Shown here in pieces: positions 41,101 through 53,722 of a stretch of 64,000 bases of DNA. This stretch comes from Toxotes chatareus (lineage: Eukaryota > Chordata > Actinopteri > Toxotidae): assembly GCA_016801885.1 (NCBI GenBank), contig CM028905.1, forward strand, positions 12,614,706 through 12,678,705. The letters run 5' to 3'. The notes beneath the pieces are model-generated. The model was given only the letters and a program-made list of their open reading frames with translations. It did not search any database and was not told the DNA's origin. The translations under genes were made by a program, and so were the position numbers. The first letter of the stretch is position 1. Each line of letters opens with the position of its first letter.

Positions 41101-44100
41101 CTAGGCTAATGCTGCTGGACACGGCTGCAGTGAAGTTGGGGTGGAAAGAGATGTTAATGTAAACATACCAAATGTGATTGTCAAACAGAGCTGTTGTCTT
41201 CATTCATAACTTAAATTCTCAAATATTGTCTGGGTCTGTCTAATGCCTTGCATAAAATCATCGTCCTGTCTGAGTTGCGTACACTGGAGTACCTGAGTGG
41301 GGACTAAAGGCACTGATATACTGATGTGTGGCATTTAGGGAACATCTGAAAATCCATTCACACCCACTGAACATTAAACTTAAATCTGAATTTGTGCTAC
41401 TACAGGCAACGCTACATGCGTGTTACCTGAGTTGGAGTGAGTTATTTCTCACATACCTCTGGCCAATTGTAAATGATTGAGCAGCTTTTCTTTAATTAAA
41501 AAAAAAAAAAAAACTTTTTTTATCAACATTGTGATGCAGTACTCTGCCTAATCACCTTGAGGCAATCAAAGTGTTTTACAAGCCTTGTTATCTGCTGAGC
41601 AGTGATCAATTTAGTAACCGTAACCGCTCAGATGATGGCCTGACATTTGTCATTTCGCTGTGTGAAAGGGGCCCATTAATCAAGACAGTACTCTACTGAA
41701 GCCTGAAGTCCAAGTTCAGCTGTCATCGTACACAATGGAACAAAAACCTATCACTCTTCAGTTCTAAAGGAATATCCAAGTTTGTACTTTTCATGAAAGT
41801 GTAAGTTTCATAAAATATGTGCTATATTAGTCCAACGAGCCTTTTGAGTTATGTAGAGCCATTGTTCCCTTCACATGGGAGAAACCTGAAGCCATACAGG
41901 TCCTAGTCACTTATTATTTCCTGCCTTTTTTCCCCCTGACCTTTATTTGTTCAAACAAACCTCGTGGGCATTATTTGAACACCAGCTTTTATTTGAGAAT
42001 TTAAGGTAACTCTCTTTCTTACCAACACAGGTGGAAATAAGCTGCAGAAAGCATGGTCAATCTCAACACTCTCATCGGCGTGAGGTGCAGCTTGTTGTAA
42101 CAGCCGTCCCACTGTATTTACAGGTGTCACAAGCATGCACTCAGCCCTGAGCTCTCAGTCCTCCATAGACAGTGAGCTCAGCACATCAGATGACTCCATC
42201 TCTATGGGCTACAAGCTGCAGGATCTCACTGATGTCCAGATCATGGCTCGCCTTCAGGAAGAGAGTGAGTAGTGGTGTGCGGGGTGTCACCCGTAGTTGT
42301 TTTTCCAACCTCAAGAAAGTAGAGCACACATGAGAGACTAAACTAGCACAGTTAGCCTTAGTGCAAACATTTTCATTCACCTCAGTAGGTGAGATAGATC
42401 ATTTGATCCAATTCTCAAGCTTTGCATAGTTTTCTGTGATTTTTACATGAGCATGAACCTGCGTGTGTGCATTTGCATGGTTTGCTGTATATGCAGTTTC
42501 CTCTTTTAACTTTATATTTTGGCTGTCAGGTCTTAGGCAGGATTATGCTTCCAGCTCAGCGTCTGCATCACGCCGCAGCTCCACAGCATCTCTGCAGTCC
42601 CTGCGCCGAGGTGGCACCTACAGCGACCAGGAATTTGACAGCTACAGCCTCGAAGACGAAGAGGATGACTTCTGCTCCATGCCCCAGCGAAGACATCGAT
42701 TCACCCCCTCGCCCTTAGGCTCACCCCGGTGCCTGTCTCCCTCTATCTCCAGCCACGGTCAGGAATACAGCAGCCGACTTGGAGCCCCACGCACAAGAAC
42801 ACCCAGACGATCTCTTCAGGGCCCCAGTGCAGAGCTGCTTAAATTCGCCAAGAGTGAGGGTAGGCTATAACCAGTAATAATTCAGCATTTATGCACTGGG
42901 TTAGGAAGATCAGAGTGACAGTCGCAGAGACTGCTGTTGTACCAAAGCTGTGATGAAATGCAGTGTGTTGTGTATGTGTGGTTCCAGAGGAGTTGAGGCA
43001 CAGCATGCCTAATCTGGCCCCCCGCACCAGCCTACGTTCCCTGGAGGCAGTCAGAAACAGCCGCAGCATGGAGGCTAACCTCCAGAGCTCTGGCAACCGC
43101 ATGTCCCACCTGACTCACTCCCCCTCCACAGGTAACCCTGCCCTCCTCACCTGGTCACCACCACTCCTCCAACATAATGGCACCTTTATCTGTCTTGCAC
43201 ATAGCCCTGTGTATAGTGTCACTGTTGTCCTACCACCTTACCTCCTCTTAACGTCTGCATGACCAAAGGTAGGGTTTGACTGATATACAGATCAAACCCC
43301 CACCCTCACAGTATTCCACAGATAGATGTCTGTAATGCACCGAGAAACACACCAATGCACTAACAAAGAACTCTCAGAAAAAAAGAAAGATGGATATAAG
43401 CAATGCAGATTTCTTAAAAGGCTTATCAGATGTTCTTCAAATGTTTTATGAGGAAGGAAATGTGTTCAATATATTTATTGGACCTTAAGAATAAATACAG
43501 TGAGTTGTGTTTGTTTAGAAGAAAACTCCACAGGGCACCTTTTAAATCTTATAGCGGAGGCTGCCAATAGCAACAACAATAGAAACACTTCCAGACACAA
43601 ACAATCCCAAATGTAATTAAATTCTTAAATATTGAGAAATGTATATCTTCCTAGGACATTGACACGCTAATATTATCTCCTCTAAAAACCTAAGATTGAT
43701 GGTGTATGTACTGATCTAACCTTGAAGTTAACAGTATTTCTTTGATTTCCCAACTTGTCTTAAAGAAACAGCATGGATTGAGACTCTGTTATAGTGCTGT
43801 GCCTTTATTCCAATCAAGGTATGGCTTGCAGTCGCCTGCGCAGCAACGGGCAGTCCCCGCTCTCCCTGAGAACTCCAGTTAAAGCCGTCGCTCCAGTGAG
43901 CTCCATGGGAGCTGGTCGTCAGCCTTCACGAGGTCTGCCTGTCATCCAAGGACCACCTGCAGGAGGGGGCCGCAGGGTCCAGTCCCCAGGCTCTGCCAAT
44001 GGTGGAGCCTACATACCTGGGAGAGTCTCAGCTGAGGCAGGGAGGCCTGCAGTGGGCCGAGGACAGGCTATGCCATCAGCATCCACCAGGAGTAAACTCT

Positions 44101-44324
44101 CACAGCCCCCTAGGAGGTGAGTGTTTAAATGGAACACTATTAGGGAGTACAAAGAAATGGAAGAATATGTTCTTGTAATAATGACAAATTTATTTAACAC
44201 CATTCAGATCACTACAATATATGTGACGTCTTGTGTGAATCAACGCTAACCTCTTTTTATATTGAACAGGTCTTTGGGCATGGCTAAAATCTCAGATGAA
44301 TCCTGGAAAGATGGCTGTTACTGA
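35191..44324 (+). CDS. SLAIN motif-containing protein (microtubule plus-end factor)
   Basis: Eight coding exons: 35191-35855 (exon from 35182), 38691-38827, 39807-39941, 42124-42264, 42530-42859, 42988-43131, 43819-44116 and 44270-44324. All are GT-AG and in phase, giving 634 aa. Residues about 43-66 (EEVRKLQELVRRLEVQNETLR) are the N-terminal coiled coil of SLAIN1/2. An acidic region follows. Then come W-L-Y-V-SPKK and SPLKWCRQVLD, the SSIDSELS segment, DLTDVQIMARLQEESLRQ, a Ser/Arg-rich basic region, LRHSMPNL, and the family C-terminus SWKDGCY. SLAIN1/2 bind microtubule plus ends, EB proteins and ch-TOG, and promote persistent growth and axon extension. The protein is longer than human SLAIN1/2 (about 570-580 aa), mainly through the acidic first exon. 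Which paralogue it is cannot be settled; the genomic setting suggests an extra SLAIN1-type copy. Confidence 0.9.
35856..38690 (+). other. SLAIN intron 1, with candidate homeodomain-site cluster
   Basis: The stretch is 2.8 kb without a coding exon. The subregion 36600-37080 is rich in TAATTA/ATTA cores (TAATTAGCTAAA, AATTATTAATAATCC, CTAATTTAATT) and SOX-like AACAAAG/CTTTGTT words. It could be a conserved enhancer; no comparison was possible. Confidence 0.3.
39942..42123 (+). other. SLAIN intron between exons 3 and 4
   Basis: A 2.2-kb intron without genes. It holds a (CAG)6 triplet run at 41073-41090 and an A15-type homopolymer near 41500. No other structure is recognised. Confidence 0.55.
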
Positions 44325-45209
44325 GTCTGGCCGGTGATGAAGGATGTTCACTGCTGCAAAACCCTCACCTGACCTCTCCCAGTTACCTCTCAGAGTACAG
44401 AAAAACATGGCCACTGTTTCCACAAATGTGTCGTACAACTTCTCCCTTTTTTTCGGACTGGAGCGCTGGGCTGCACTGGATTCGTAGTGAAGACTAATTT
44501 CTTTCTCTAGCATGAAGCATTGTCAACCCACACACAGAGAGGATGTGTAGGCAGACAAAAAAATGCACACATGCACACTCCACTTGTTATATGGACCAAC
44601 TCTGAGCTTCCAGAAGATTTGTGTCAATTTTACTTATTTTTCTATGGTAATGGTGAGAAATAGCTGGAATATAAAGGGTTGTAATTACTGTTCTGTGGAT
44701 GTAGTTGATATGAAGACAATTTAAATGAAGATATTGCTGGTTTGTTAATTTTCTGTGCAAGTTCCTACTAGATGAAGGTGCTGCGTGTTGCATGCTTGGT
44801 TTTGTTTTTCCCTTATCCCTTCAGCCTTTTCATCATTATGAAACTGCAATACGACAGATCTTCCATGTGTCCGATAATGACCTGTGTGAATTTTTGAATG
44901 TTTGAGTGATTCATAGTGAAATTACTTTAGGTTTGTGTTGTATTTGTGTTTTGCTCTTTGCTTACACAGCAATGCAACTCCTGTAAACCACACTGCCCTT
45001 ATGAATAATATAAAAAAAAAAGAGGATAAATATTGTTTGTGCCAAGGTGCATTTCAGCTGCAACACTTTCTAATTCCAGAAGTAATCTTGAGTCATTAAA
45101 AGGTGCTGTCAATGAGTCATTGAAGGTACTGTAAAGATACTGCGTTTTCCAGGCATTTTTACTGCATATCTAGAGGTGTATTTGAGTGACTGCTTTTGGA
45201 TACCACTGT

Positions 45210-45215
45210 AATAAA
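45210..45215 (+). terminator. Poly(A) signal of the SLAIN gene
   Basis: AATAAA about 890 bases after the stop codon. A second AATAAA at 45312-45317 is followed by a GT-containing stretch and could be the true distal end. Both precede the znf711 promoter by about 500 bases. Confidence 0.5.
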
Positions 45216-45796
45216 GTAAAAATGTTTATGCACGAAGGCCGTGTGCCTTAGACAGCTATGCACCCTTATGCAGAGTGCCTCTGAAAATTAGGAGCTGTAA
45301 TGAAAAAGAATAATAAAGTCTACCCTGAACATGTAATTGTATCCCTGGTTATTTTTAATCCATGCATGCCAAGTCGAGCTCTGTTTGCATCACGCGCTAA
45401 TTGGTCACACTATGCGGGCCATCCGCAGCACAGGCGGTAGCAGCAGCAGCAGCACCGTTATCTTCTGCCGGATGTTTCCTGGGTGCATGACCAAACGCTT
45501 CACAAATGGGTGCTCGACGCTACCCACCCCCTGTGACAAAATGGCCTACAGGCCTCATCTGCGCATACAAAGTCTGAGCGCACAGTCTGCAATCACATTA
45601 AAATTTTTATTTCTCGGTGTGGTAACGTTTCGACATTGTGACTACGAGCAGAGCATAAATATGTCTCCATTAAGAGAATGACTGCGTTAATGTAACTCTG
45701 CTCTCTTATGCATGACGCAAATAGTAAGGGATCAGCGGTAAACGAGGCCACGCATTGTCTGCCCCCCGCCCTCCCTCTGCTTGTCAGGAAGCAAGC

Positions 45797-45942
45797 TGAT
45801 TGGCCGAGGCCTAGCAAAGAGTGCCCGGGGATCCAAAACTGCAGGCCGCACTTAGCTTACCGTCAAAAATAAACCAAAACAATAACAGACAAAACTGAGA
45901 AGGGGGAGAAACGCCGATAGAGTCGGGAGACGACGTTATCAG
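45797..45942 (+). promoter_or_regulatory. znf711: znf711 promoter and non-coding exon 1
   Basis: An inverted CCAAT box (ATTGG, 45799-45803) is followed four bases later by AGGCCTAG at 45807-45814. The latter matches the binding word reported for the ZFX family, to which Znf711 belongs. The first exon probably begins near 45840 and ends at 45942 before GTAAAA. CpG-rich flanks extend to about 46400. Exon limits are inferred. Confidence 0.5.
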
Positions 45943-47041
45943 GTAAAATTATTTTGAATCGATTAGAAGGGCATGTGGAACAAGACGCAAGGGCCCAGTC
46001 GGCCGTAGCGGGCCTCTTTCAGCCTTTTCGAAAAACAACATGGAAGATAATGCGGCACAAAGCTGCGCCACTTAGCTTAGCAAGCTAGCTAGCCGAACGG
46101 ACGGCTGTCGTCGCACAGACTAGAGCGACATGCAAAACAATAATAGCGTAGGGCATTTTAGTCTGTTGCTTGTGCTGATGACTTTATTAATATCGTAAGG
46201 TTTTGCGTAACTGATGATTAACTGGTCAAATGAGATCGGTTATTGCCTCTCTTGAATTAGCCATTATGCTAAAACAAAATGGCGCTCACAGGAACAGCCC
46301 TAGCTTGCTTGCTAGTTAGCTTCGATGGGTGGAGGGCGGTAGCCGCCCTAGTATGCATTGCATAACGTCTGCGGTACTTTCATTGGCGGCCTTAAACTCG
46401 GAGCATGTGTAGTTTTGTGCAAAGAGTCCAGAGTACATTACTTTTAAAGGCGAGACGTGCGGCAACACAGTATAAGTGTTTATCCCATCGTAATGTATCT
46501 GTGGGAATCAGGCGATACTACAGACCACTGCAGACATGACATGTTTGGCTTGTTTTGAGCAGTCAGGTGACGACAATGCATTTCCTCCCACAAAAGCCTG
46601 CAAGACTTATCTTCCAAAAGCCACCAGAGCTGCTGCCTGTGAGCTCGTCTCCCTGCACACTGAGCGGGACAGCCCTTTGTCTCAACTAGGCTCCAGCCAT
46701 CAGGCTCAACCAGCTCCAGGTGTTTAGCTATATGTCTTCAGATTGAACCTGCCTGTAGTACTCTTGAGAGGCAGTGGATGGAGCCAGCGGTCAACAACAC
46801 AACCGCCCCACTCCTCCGCGGCAGCCGATAGAGTTTTCCTGCCTTTTGAAGTTCATATCCATTCAGAGGTCTTTATTTGTGGTGACACAAGTGCCCTAAT
46901 TATAAACCCTAGTCCATGTATAAAGGTTCTTTTTAAATATCATTACAACACTTGGACTGCAACAAACAAACTACCTCGTTCTGTCTTCTGCTATTATCAG
47001 CACAGTGCTTATGAAAACTAATCATTTGTTTTCTTTGTCAG

Positions 47042-47123
47042 AGGGATTGATTACCTTGATGGAAGGAAGCACGTCAGATATCCTGTTGGTTTTATTCTAA
47101 GGGGTTTGTCAGCAAATGTGAAG
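47042..47123 (+). other. znf711: Candidate second 5' UTR exon of znf711
   Basis: A T-rich tract and AG at 47040-47041 precede an 82-base segment that ends before a strong GTATGT donor at 47124. It contains stop codons in all frames near its end and an ATG at 47060 opening a short frame, so it would be non-coding. It lies between exon 1 (to 45942) and the start-codon exon (from 47244). Only the splice signals support it. Confidence 0.4.
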
Positions 47124-47266
47124 GTATGTATTGAATACAAGCCATTACGGAATGATCAGTTGTTGCATTCACTTTCATTTTTAGTAATGCATGCTAACAA
47201 AATGAAAGAAAACATCTAACATGGTGTCCACTGTAATTTTCAGTCTTATTTTTTCTGAGTAAAGAC

Positions 47267-50200
47267 ATGGATCAAGGAGGAGGGGTGTTGGAGCTGCACA
47301 CTCAGGAGCTAAAGATGCCCCACGCTATGATCATGCAAGACTTTGGTAGGTGGTCAAATAGGGCAAGGTGATGACTATTATATTGTATCCAGCTCTTACG
47401 TTCAACATAGCTAGCTAGTTAGCTTAATTACCTAGCTAAAAAATCAAGTCACTGAAACCTAATATGGTCAGTGTGACATTTTCACAGACTACCAACAAGA
47501 GGGTGATATTCTATCAGAAATGCGACAACATACTCTGGTGTCTGGTGGTGCAGTAGCTTGGATGTGGGAAAAGCTGTGGACTCTTGTTTTCATTTTCATC
47601 CTCTTGTTTGAAAATGTTTGTCATTCATTCTCCTGTGTTTCTTTTGTTTACAGTTGCAGGCATGGGAGGTCTGGCTCACATTGATGGGGAGCATATTGTG
47701 GTGTCTGTGCCCGAGGGCATGCTTCTTTCTGATGTGATGACGGACGAGGGCATCCTCCTGGAGCATGGGCTTGAGGTGGAGGGCTTGGAGACTCAGGTAG
47801 TTCAAGGCCTGGAAACAGAGGTGGTTGAAGGACTGGAGACGGAAGTGGTGGAGAGCTTACACGCAGATGTAGAGGGCCTGGAGGCAGAAGTGGTTGAAGG
47901 CCTACAGACACAGGTTGTAGAGCTGGAGGCTCAGGTTGTCGAGGGCCTTGAGGGTGAGGTGGAAGTGGAGGGTCTCGAGGCGCAAGTGGTGGAGGGCCTG
48001 GAAACTGAGGTAGATGTTGACGGCCTAGAAGCACACGTCGTTGAGGGCCTTGAGGAGGAAGTGGAAGTGGAGGGTTTGGAAGCTGAGGTTGTCGAAGGTC
48101 TGGAGGTTGATGTGGAAAGTCTGCAGTCTCAAGGGGTTGAGGCCCATGAAATGACCAGTGAGGACATGGTGCCCTCAGAACACAGTGTGATCATGCCCGA
48201 GAATATCCTGGGGACGGAGGTTGCAATAGAGGAAGCTCTCGACCCCCACCACCACCATGTCCTTACCACAGACCTCATCCAGGACTCAAACCACCACCAC
48301 GATGACATGCCAGACCAGGTGTTTGTGGCAGAGCTACTGTCTGAGCACCAGGACAACACCCTGGACCACCAGCTGGTGTCCGAAGGCTTGATGGTGACAG
48401 AGGCCAGCTCAGAGACCATAATCCACGAACAGCTGCCAACTGAGGCTGTTCCCCTGCAGACAGATGAGGATGATGATGCAAGAAGCAGCTCTGAGGATTA
48501 CCTCATGATCTCCTGTAAGACAGTGTGCCATATGATACAGCACCATAGATTCATAAACACTGTCTCTGTGCAATCTCCTGTTTATTGTTGATAATCTACA
48601 GTTTTGTATAACCAGGTATTTGTATATTTGTGTTACTATAGTGGATGAGGTGGGAGAGAAGTTGGACATAGGAGACACTCCCCTTGAGATCAGCACTGAG
48701 GTAATGGAAGATAAGGAATCCAAAGAGGAGGACGGCTCTGAGGTCATCAAAGTCTACATTTTTAAAGCTGAAGCAGATGACGATTTAGGCGAGTGACTTT
48801 AAAATTTACCAGTTGCTCAGTCTGCTGGCAGCGCGTCACTTTTACATAAGAGATTACCTCAATATATTTTCCTGCTCAAGTGAATAAAGGTTATGACTTT
48901 AACAAAATTGTATCCATTTCCAGGTGGAACAGAGGTAATAACAGAGGATGATTATCAGAATGGCCATCCTGACCTGGAAGCTGCATCATCAGGAAGACTG
49001 GGAGTTGGTCGTGACAAGATGGTCTACATGGCAGTCAAGAACCATCCTAAAGAAGAAGATGATGATGATGAAGATGACAGTGATGAGGATGACGACGATG
49101 ACATCAGTATGTTTCTTTGTGAAACAACAAACAACAGATGTTTGTACCTGTGCATGGTTTGTACAGAAAATGTCACAGCTTGGATAAATAACGTTTAAAA
49201 CATAACACTTGTTTCAAGTAAATTTTATTTTGAAAAAATAACAATTTTGGCAGGTCTCATAATGAAAATGAAGATAAAATAATGTTCCCGTCGATAATGT
49301 GATGTAAACCATCACATCTGTGCAGGTAATACCATTGATCAGGTGAAGAATGGCGCAGCTACACCGTTTCTGCAAATCCGAGAGGGACTGGCGGCAAACC
49401 GTACCCTTAAACCCAAAGCTAAGAAAAAGAAGAAAGGAGAGACACGACAGTGTCAGACTGGTATGATCAGCAAATGAAAATGATGGACCATCAAATGATG
49501 AGATGTGATAATTCGTACTGACAGAAATTCACACTTGCTGTTTACAGTAAAGTTACACACTACTTTTCAAACTTCTCTTCCAGCTGTTATCATTGGACCA
49601 GATGGCATGCCTTTGACAGTCTACCCCTGCCACATATGTGGAAAGAAGTTCCGCTCACGAGGCTTCCTCAAATGCCACATGAAGAACCACCCGGACCATC
49701 TGCTGAAGAAGAAGTACCAGTGCACAGACTGCGACTTTACCACCAACAAGAAGGTCAGTTTCCACAACCATTTGGAGAGTCACAAGTTGCTGAGCCACAA
49801 CAGCGAGCGGTCTCCAGAATACACTGAGTACACACGGCGCTACCACGAGTCTAGCCCCCTGGGCTCTGACAAGCTCATCGTCAAGGACCGAGAGCCCAAA
49901 CTGCATCACTGCAAGTACTGCGATTATGAGACAGCTGAACAGGGCCTACTCAACCGCCACCTCCTGGCTGTGCACAGTAAGAACTTTGCACACGTGTGTG
50001 TCGAGTGCGCCAAAGGCTTCCGCCACCCGTCAGAGCTGAAGAAACACATGCGGACCCACACAGGTGAGAAGCCCTACCACTGCCCGCACTGTGAGTTCCG
50101 CTGTGCGGATCAGTCCAACCTAAAGACTCACATCAAGAGCAAGCATGGCGCAGATCTGCCTTTCAAGTGCAGCCACTGCCCTCAAGCCTATGCGGACGCC

Positions 50201-50764
50201 CGGGAACTCCAGCGTCATATAGAGATGGTGCAAGGCCACAAGACCCATCAGTGCCCGCACTGTGAGCACAAGAGCACCAACTCCAGTGACCTGAAACGAC
50301 ACATTATCTCTGTTCACACCAAGGACTTTCCCCATCAGTGTGACGTGTGTGAGAAAGGCTTTCACAGGCCCTCAGAGTTGAAGAAACATGCGGAGACACA
50401 CAAGGGCAACAAGGTGCACCAGTGCCGGCATTGTAACTTCAATGCCCCCGACACTTTCACCCTGAGCCGCCATATTTTGTCCTTGCATACGAAGGACCTC
50501 CCTTTTAAGTGCAAGCGCTGCCGGCGAGGCTTCCGACAGCCCGCTGAGCTGAAGAAGCACATGAAGACACACAGTGGCAGAAAGGTATATCAGTGCCAGT
50601 ATTGTGAGTATAACAGTACGGACGCTTCTGGCTTCAAACGCCATGTCATCTCCATTCACACCAAGGACTATCCCCACCGCTGTGACTACTGCACCAAGGG
50701 CTTTAGGAGGCCTTCAGAGAAGAGCCAGCACATAGCCAGGCATCACAAAGACATGTTGATGTAA
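47267..50764 (+). CDS. znf711: Zinc finger protein 711 (ZFX/ZFY-family transcription activator)
   Basis: Exons: 47267-47345 (exon from 47244), 47654-48514, 48642-48788, 48924-49106, 49326-49460 and 49584-50764, giving 861 aa. The N-terminus (MDQGGGVLELHT, MIMQDFVAGM) and C-terminus (HHKDMLM) match ZNF711 rather than ZFX. The acidic activation region covers residues 27 to about 430 and includes SEDYLMIS, EVIKVYIFKAEA and REKMVYMAVK-like segments. A basic KPKAKKKKKGE, probably nuclear localisation, lies just before the fingers. Twelve C2H2 fingers follow from Cys484 to about residue 856; all retain Cys and His ligands, with an unusually long His-His spacing in finger six (HIEMVQGH). The protein is nuclear and binds CpG-island promoters, known from the family. 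It is about 100 residues longer than human ZNF711 because of a repeat in exon 47654-48514. The intron after 48788 begins with GC, not GT. Confidence 0.95.
47776..48126 (+). repeat. znf711: Coding octapeptide tandem repeat in znf711 acidic region
   Basis: Residues 68-184 consist of about 14-15 imperfect units of 7-9 residues, mostly eight, with consensus GLE(T/A)(E/Q)VVE. At DNA level these are about 24-bp units that have drifted at third positions. The segment keeps the acidic, hydrophobic-alternating character of the activation domain. I recall no such block in mammalian ZNF711. Confidence 0.85.
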
Positions 50765-51832
50765 TGTCATCGCGCACACAAACACACACTTTCCCGTAAA
50801 TCTGTGTCACACACCCAGAGGTAATTTTAGTGTATTAACAAAGAAATGACGGATGTAGGCTGTTGATGAAGACGAAATAATTGCCGTTCTGTGTTCCGTG
50901 TTGTAATGGGTGTAAACCTCGTCCCCCAGGGGTAATACAAGAACACGTTTTAGATGGGGCTGAAGTCTAAAAAAAAAAACAGTGTGTACATTGAGTGGGA
51001 CAACTGTAAATTGTGTTTTTGTTTTGTTGCAGAAAATCACATATGAACATATATTCAGGGTTTCAAATGTCTATATTTTTATACCCACTCAGCTGAAATG
51101 CTGCAAGATGACGACTTTGTCCTGTAAAACAGAAAGCGGTGCTTTGTGAACGTCACGCCAGTTCATCAGACGATGTGGACTGAGTACAGGAGAAGTTTGC
51201 CTCCACAGTACCAACTAGTATCTATTTTCCTTATTAACCAGCTTTTACTCTGACATTTGTTTTCAATGCCATCTGGTCTTTAATGGGCGGAGCCATTCAC
51301 CAGTTCATAAATGGTTTTCAGTGATGTTGACACACATTACGCACCTTAAAAAGATATTTCATTGTAACAGTTGAACTTTCATCGTTTTGAATTTTCCTCC
51401 CAAGCGTGAAACACTCAGAGTTTCCATTATTTAAATCATGTATAATATAGGCTATATTCTGTTAAATATGTCGTAAAAGATGAATCAGAAAATGTCTGGT
51501 CTAATCAGCCGTGTCTAGCGAGGAGGAGAAGGGTTCATTTGATATATTAGTAGAATATCCCTTTAGTGTACACACCACATTTCTGACAGAAATCTGCTCA
51601 TCCGCCTGCTACGATGGTGCCGATAATTAACAGGTGTGTTATTGTATGACCATCACAGATGGTTGGCTGTACGTCAGATACAGGTCCCTGGAGGGGTTAT
51701 ATCTGACTGCCACTGTAAGCTGCATGTGTGACGTTACTGATGACACAGACGTGCTCTCTCAGCTAACCATTTGATTGCAATCATGCCTTACATCTGTTGG
51801 TCTTTATCCCTTAAGCACTGATGAACACAGCT

Positions 51833-51838
51833 AATAAA
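51833..51838 (+). terminator. znf711: Proximal poly(A) signal of znf711
   Basis: AATAAA about 1.07 kb after the stop codon, in an A-rich setting; moderate context only. Confidence 0.35.
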
Positions 51839-51963
51839 AAAAACAAGTGATTTTTAACTCTCAAACATGCTGTATCAATACCATTCTCTCAGAGATTGTG
51901 TGTTTGAGTCAGTAGAAAGCACTTTAATAACTTTTTTGTATTTTAATTACACGTATGGGGTCA

Positions 51964-52002
51964 AAATATATATATATGTATATACACATATATATGTATA
52001 TA
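51964..52002. repeat. TA-rich, self-complementary microsatellite
   Basis: ATATATATGTATATACACATATATATGTATAT-type sequence, able to pair with itself. It lies within the presumed znf711 3' UTR. Confidence 0.7.
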
Positions 52003-52436
52003 CGAAAACCCTAGGTAATAAACAAGTACAGAGCTTTGTGAGTGGGTAAAGGTAAAGATTGTTTTGAGTGTTATCTCTAACGTGGGCACGATCCATTACA
52101 GCATCAAAACTGAATTGTCATTGAAAGTGGTGGGTGAAACCATTTATTGTTTTGTTCTATGGATAAGTGATTGGGTTTTGTGTTTTGTTTGTGCTCACTA
52201 ACAAGTTTCCCCATACCCTAGTCCTACAGTCTAAATAACCCGACCCAGTCCCAATCATTGGATTATTCCCTTGAAGTCAGTGGTCATCATATTGGCATTA
52301 GTCTTTAAAGTATGCACATATGCTGTCTCCATGAAATTAATTGTGGTATATATTAAAAATCCCTGCATTTCGTGTACCTTAGTCTATATTTTCTTTCAGT
52401 CTGATTGTGGATAAACTACTGGTGGGGAAGAAGCAA

Positions 52437-52442
52437 AATAAA
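52437..52442 (+). terminator. znf711: Distal poly(A) signal of znf711
   Basis: AATAAA followed by a T/GT-rich tract (TTTTTACACTTTTTGTC). It is the best-looking end signal after znf711 and would give a 3' UTR of about 1.7 kb. Confidence 0.55.
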
Positions 52443-53722
52443 CAATTATCTTTTTACACTTTTTGTCTTTTTCTGTGCTGCATAAAAGAATCATGAAGTC
52501 ATTTCATCCATTGGCAAACCTGATTGGAGGAGGATATCATGCAGGACTGCGGTGTTGGCTGAGATAAAAAAAAAATTAAACAAACATCACGCTCTGTCAT
52601 CTTGTGTGGAAACGTTAATCATTGCTAATCCACAGCTTGCTTCCGCAGACGTCTGTTTATTTTTAAATGCCTCTAACGAGTGTCTCGTGTTCTCAGTGGT
52701 AGCAGTCAGTTCATCAGTTTCGGCTTCACGATGGCCCTTGCAGCACGATGTCAGCATTTGTTGTGATATTTTAACTTGAGTCAACCACTGAGAGGTGATG
52801 AAAGATATCAGTAAACCTCAGTAACTGTGGGTCCAGTGGCCAAACAAGCCATTTAGCAAATAGTAAAATGGAATTCACAGTTTCACTTGATCACCGGCTC
52901 ATCCTCCCACACATTTGTGAATAGATGTAGGATTTAGTGTTCGGAGAGGCTCAGCTGTACCACACCGTCCCAGTAGACGGTGCAGTCATACACTTCAGCT
53001 AGCACAGGGTGAAAATGATGCGATAATCTGAGAGCTCCAGACTTGAAATCCAGAGGCACTAAAGCCTTCCAGAGTTTCGCACTTTGAGTTTAACTCACTG
53101 CGGGCATGCTGGCTTATCTGGAATTATTTATTTTCTTTCTCAGTTGCTATGATGAAATCCCGCCGCATTAAGAGCATCTTCACCTCCACAACTAGATTCA
53201 ATATATACTGTACATGCTGAGGTCTTCAAAGAGAGACCACAGCCTGCAGAAAGTTCAAACTACAACAACCATTAGGGGTAAAAAGAAAAAAAAACTGCTA
53301 TAATTTTCAAAGCTGCTGGTTGTTGATGCGTCTTCATCATGTTTAGGCAGCAGTACACCATTTTTATGCATTAAAAAATGGCTGAAGGGCAGTTTGATTA
53401 TATCTGCAATCACCTGCTATTGTTGGAGACAATGGAGAGTAATAGTAGAAAAAGCACAGGTGCAACTATTAACATAACAATGGTTCCATTCTGTTCACAT
53501 GTCCCAGTAAACCATGACGGTGTGACAGTGCCAGGACCCTGAAACCGAAGCAACTAAATGGAATTCAGCTGTCGTTAGTTTGATTACTTGCACCTGTCCA
53601 TGAAAAAAAAAACCCTCTTATACACACACAGCACATATAGATACAGAACTACTGGGAAACAAAGGCGAGGTAAAGAGTAACGCCTGCACACTGACTGATA
53701 ACCACAAATTTATTTAACTAGA

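Noticed and set aside
47648..48034. 128-codon Pro/Leu-rich ORF on the minus strand
   Set aside because: It is the antisense shadow of the znf711 coding repeat and has no independent signal.
48789..48796. GT donor at 48793 for the znf711 exon
   Set aside because: It gives the wrong phase and an early stop in the next exon, whereas the GC donor restores the ZNF711 sequence.
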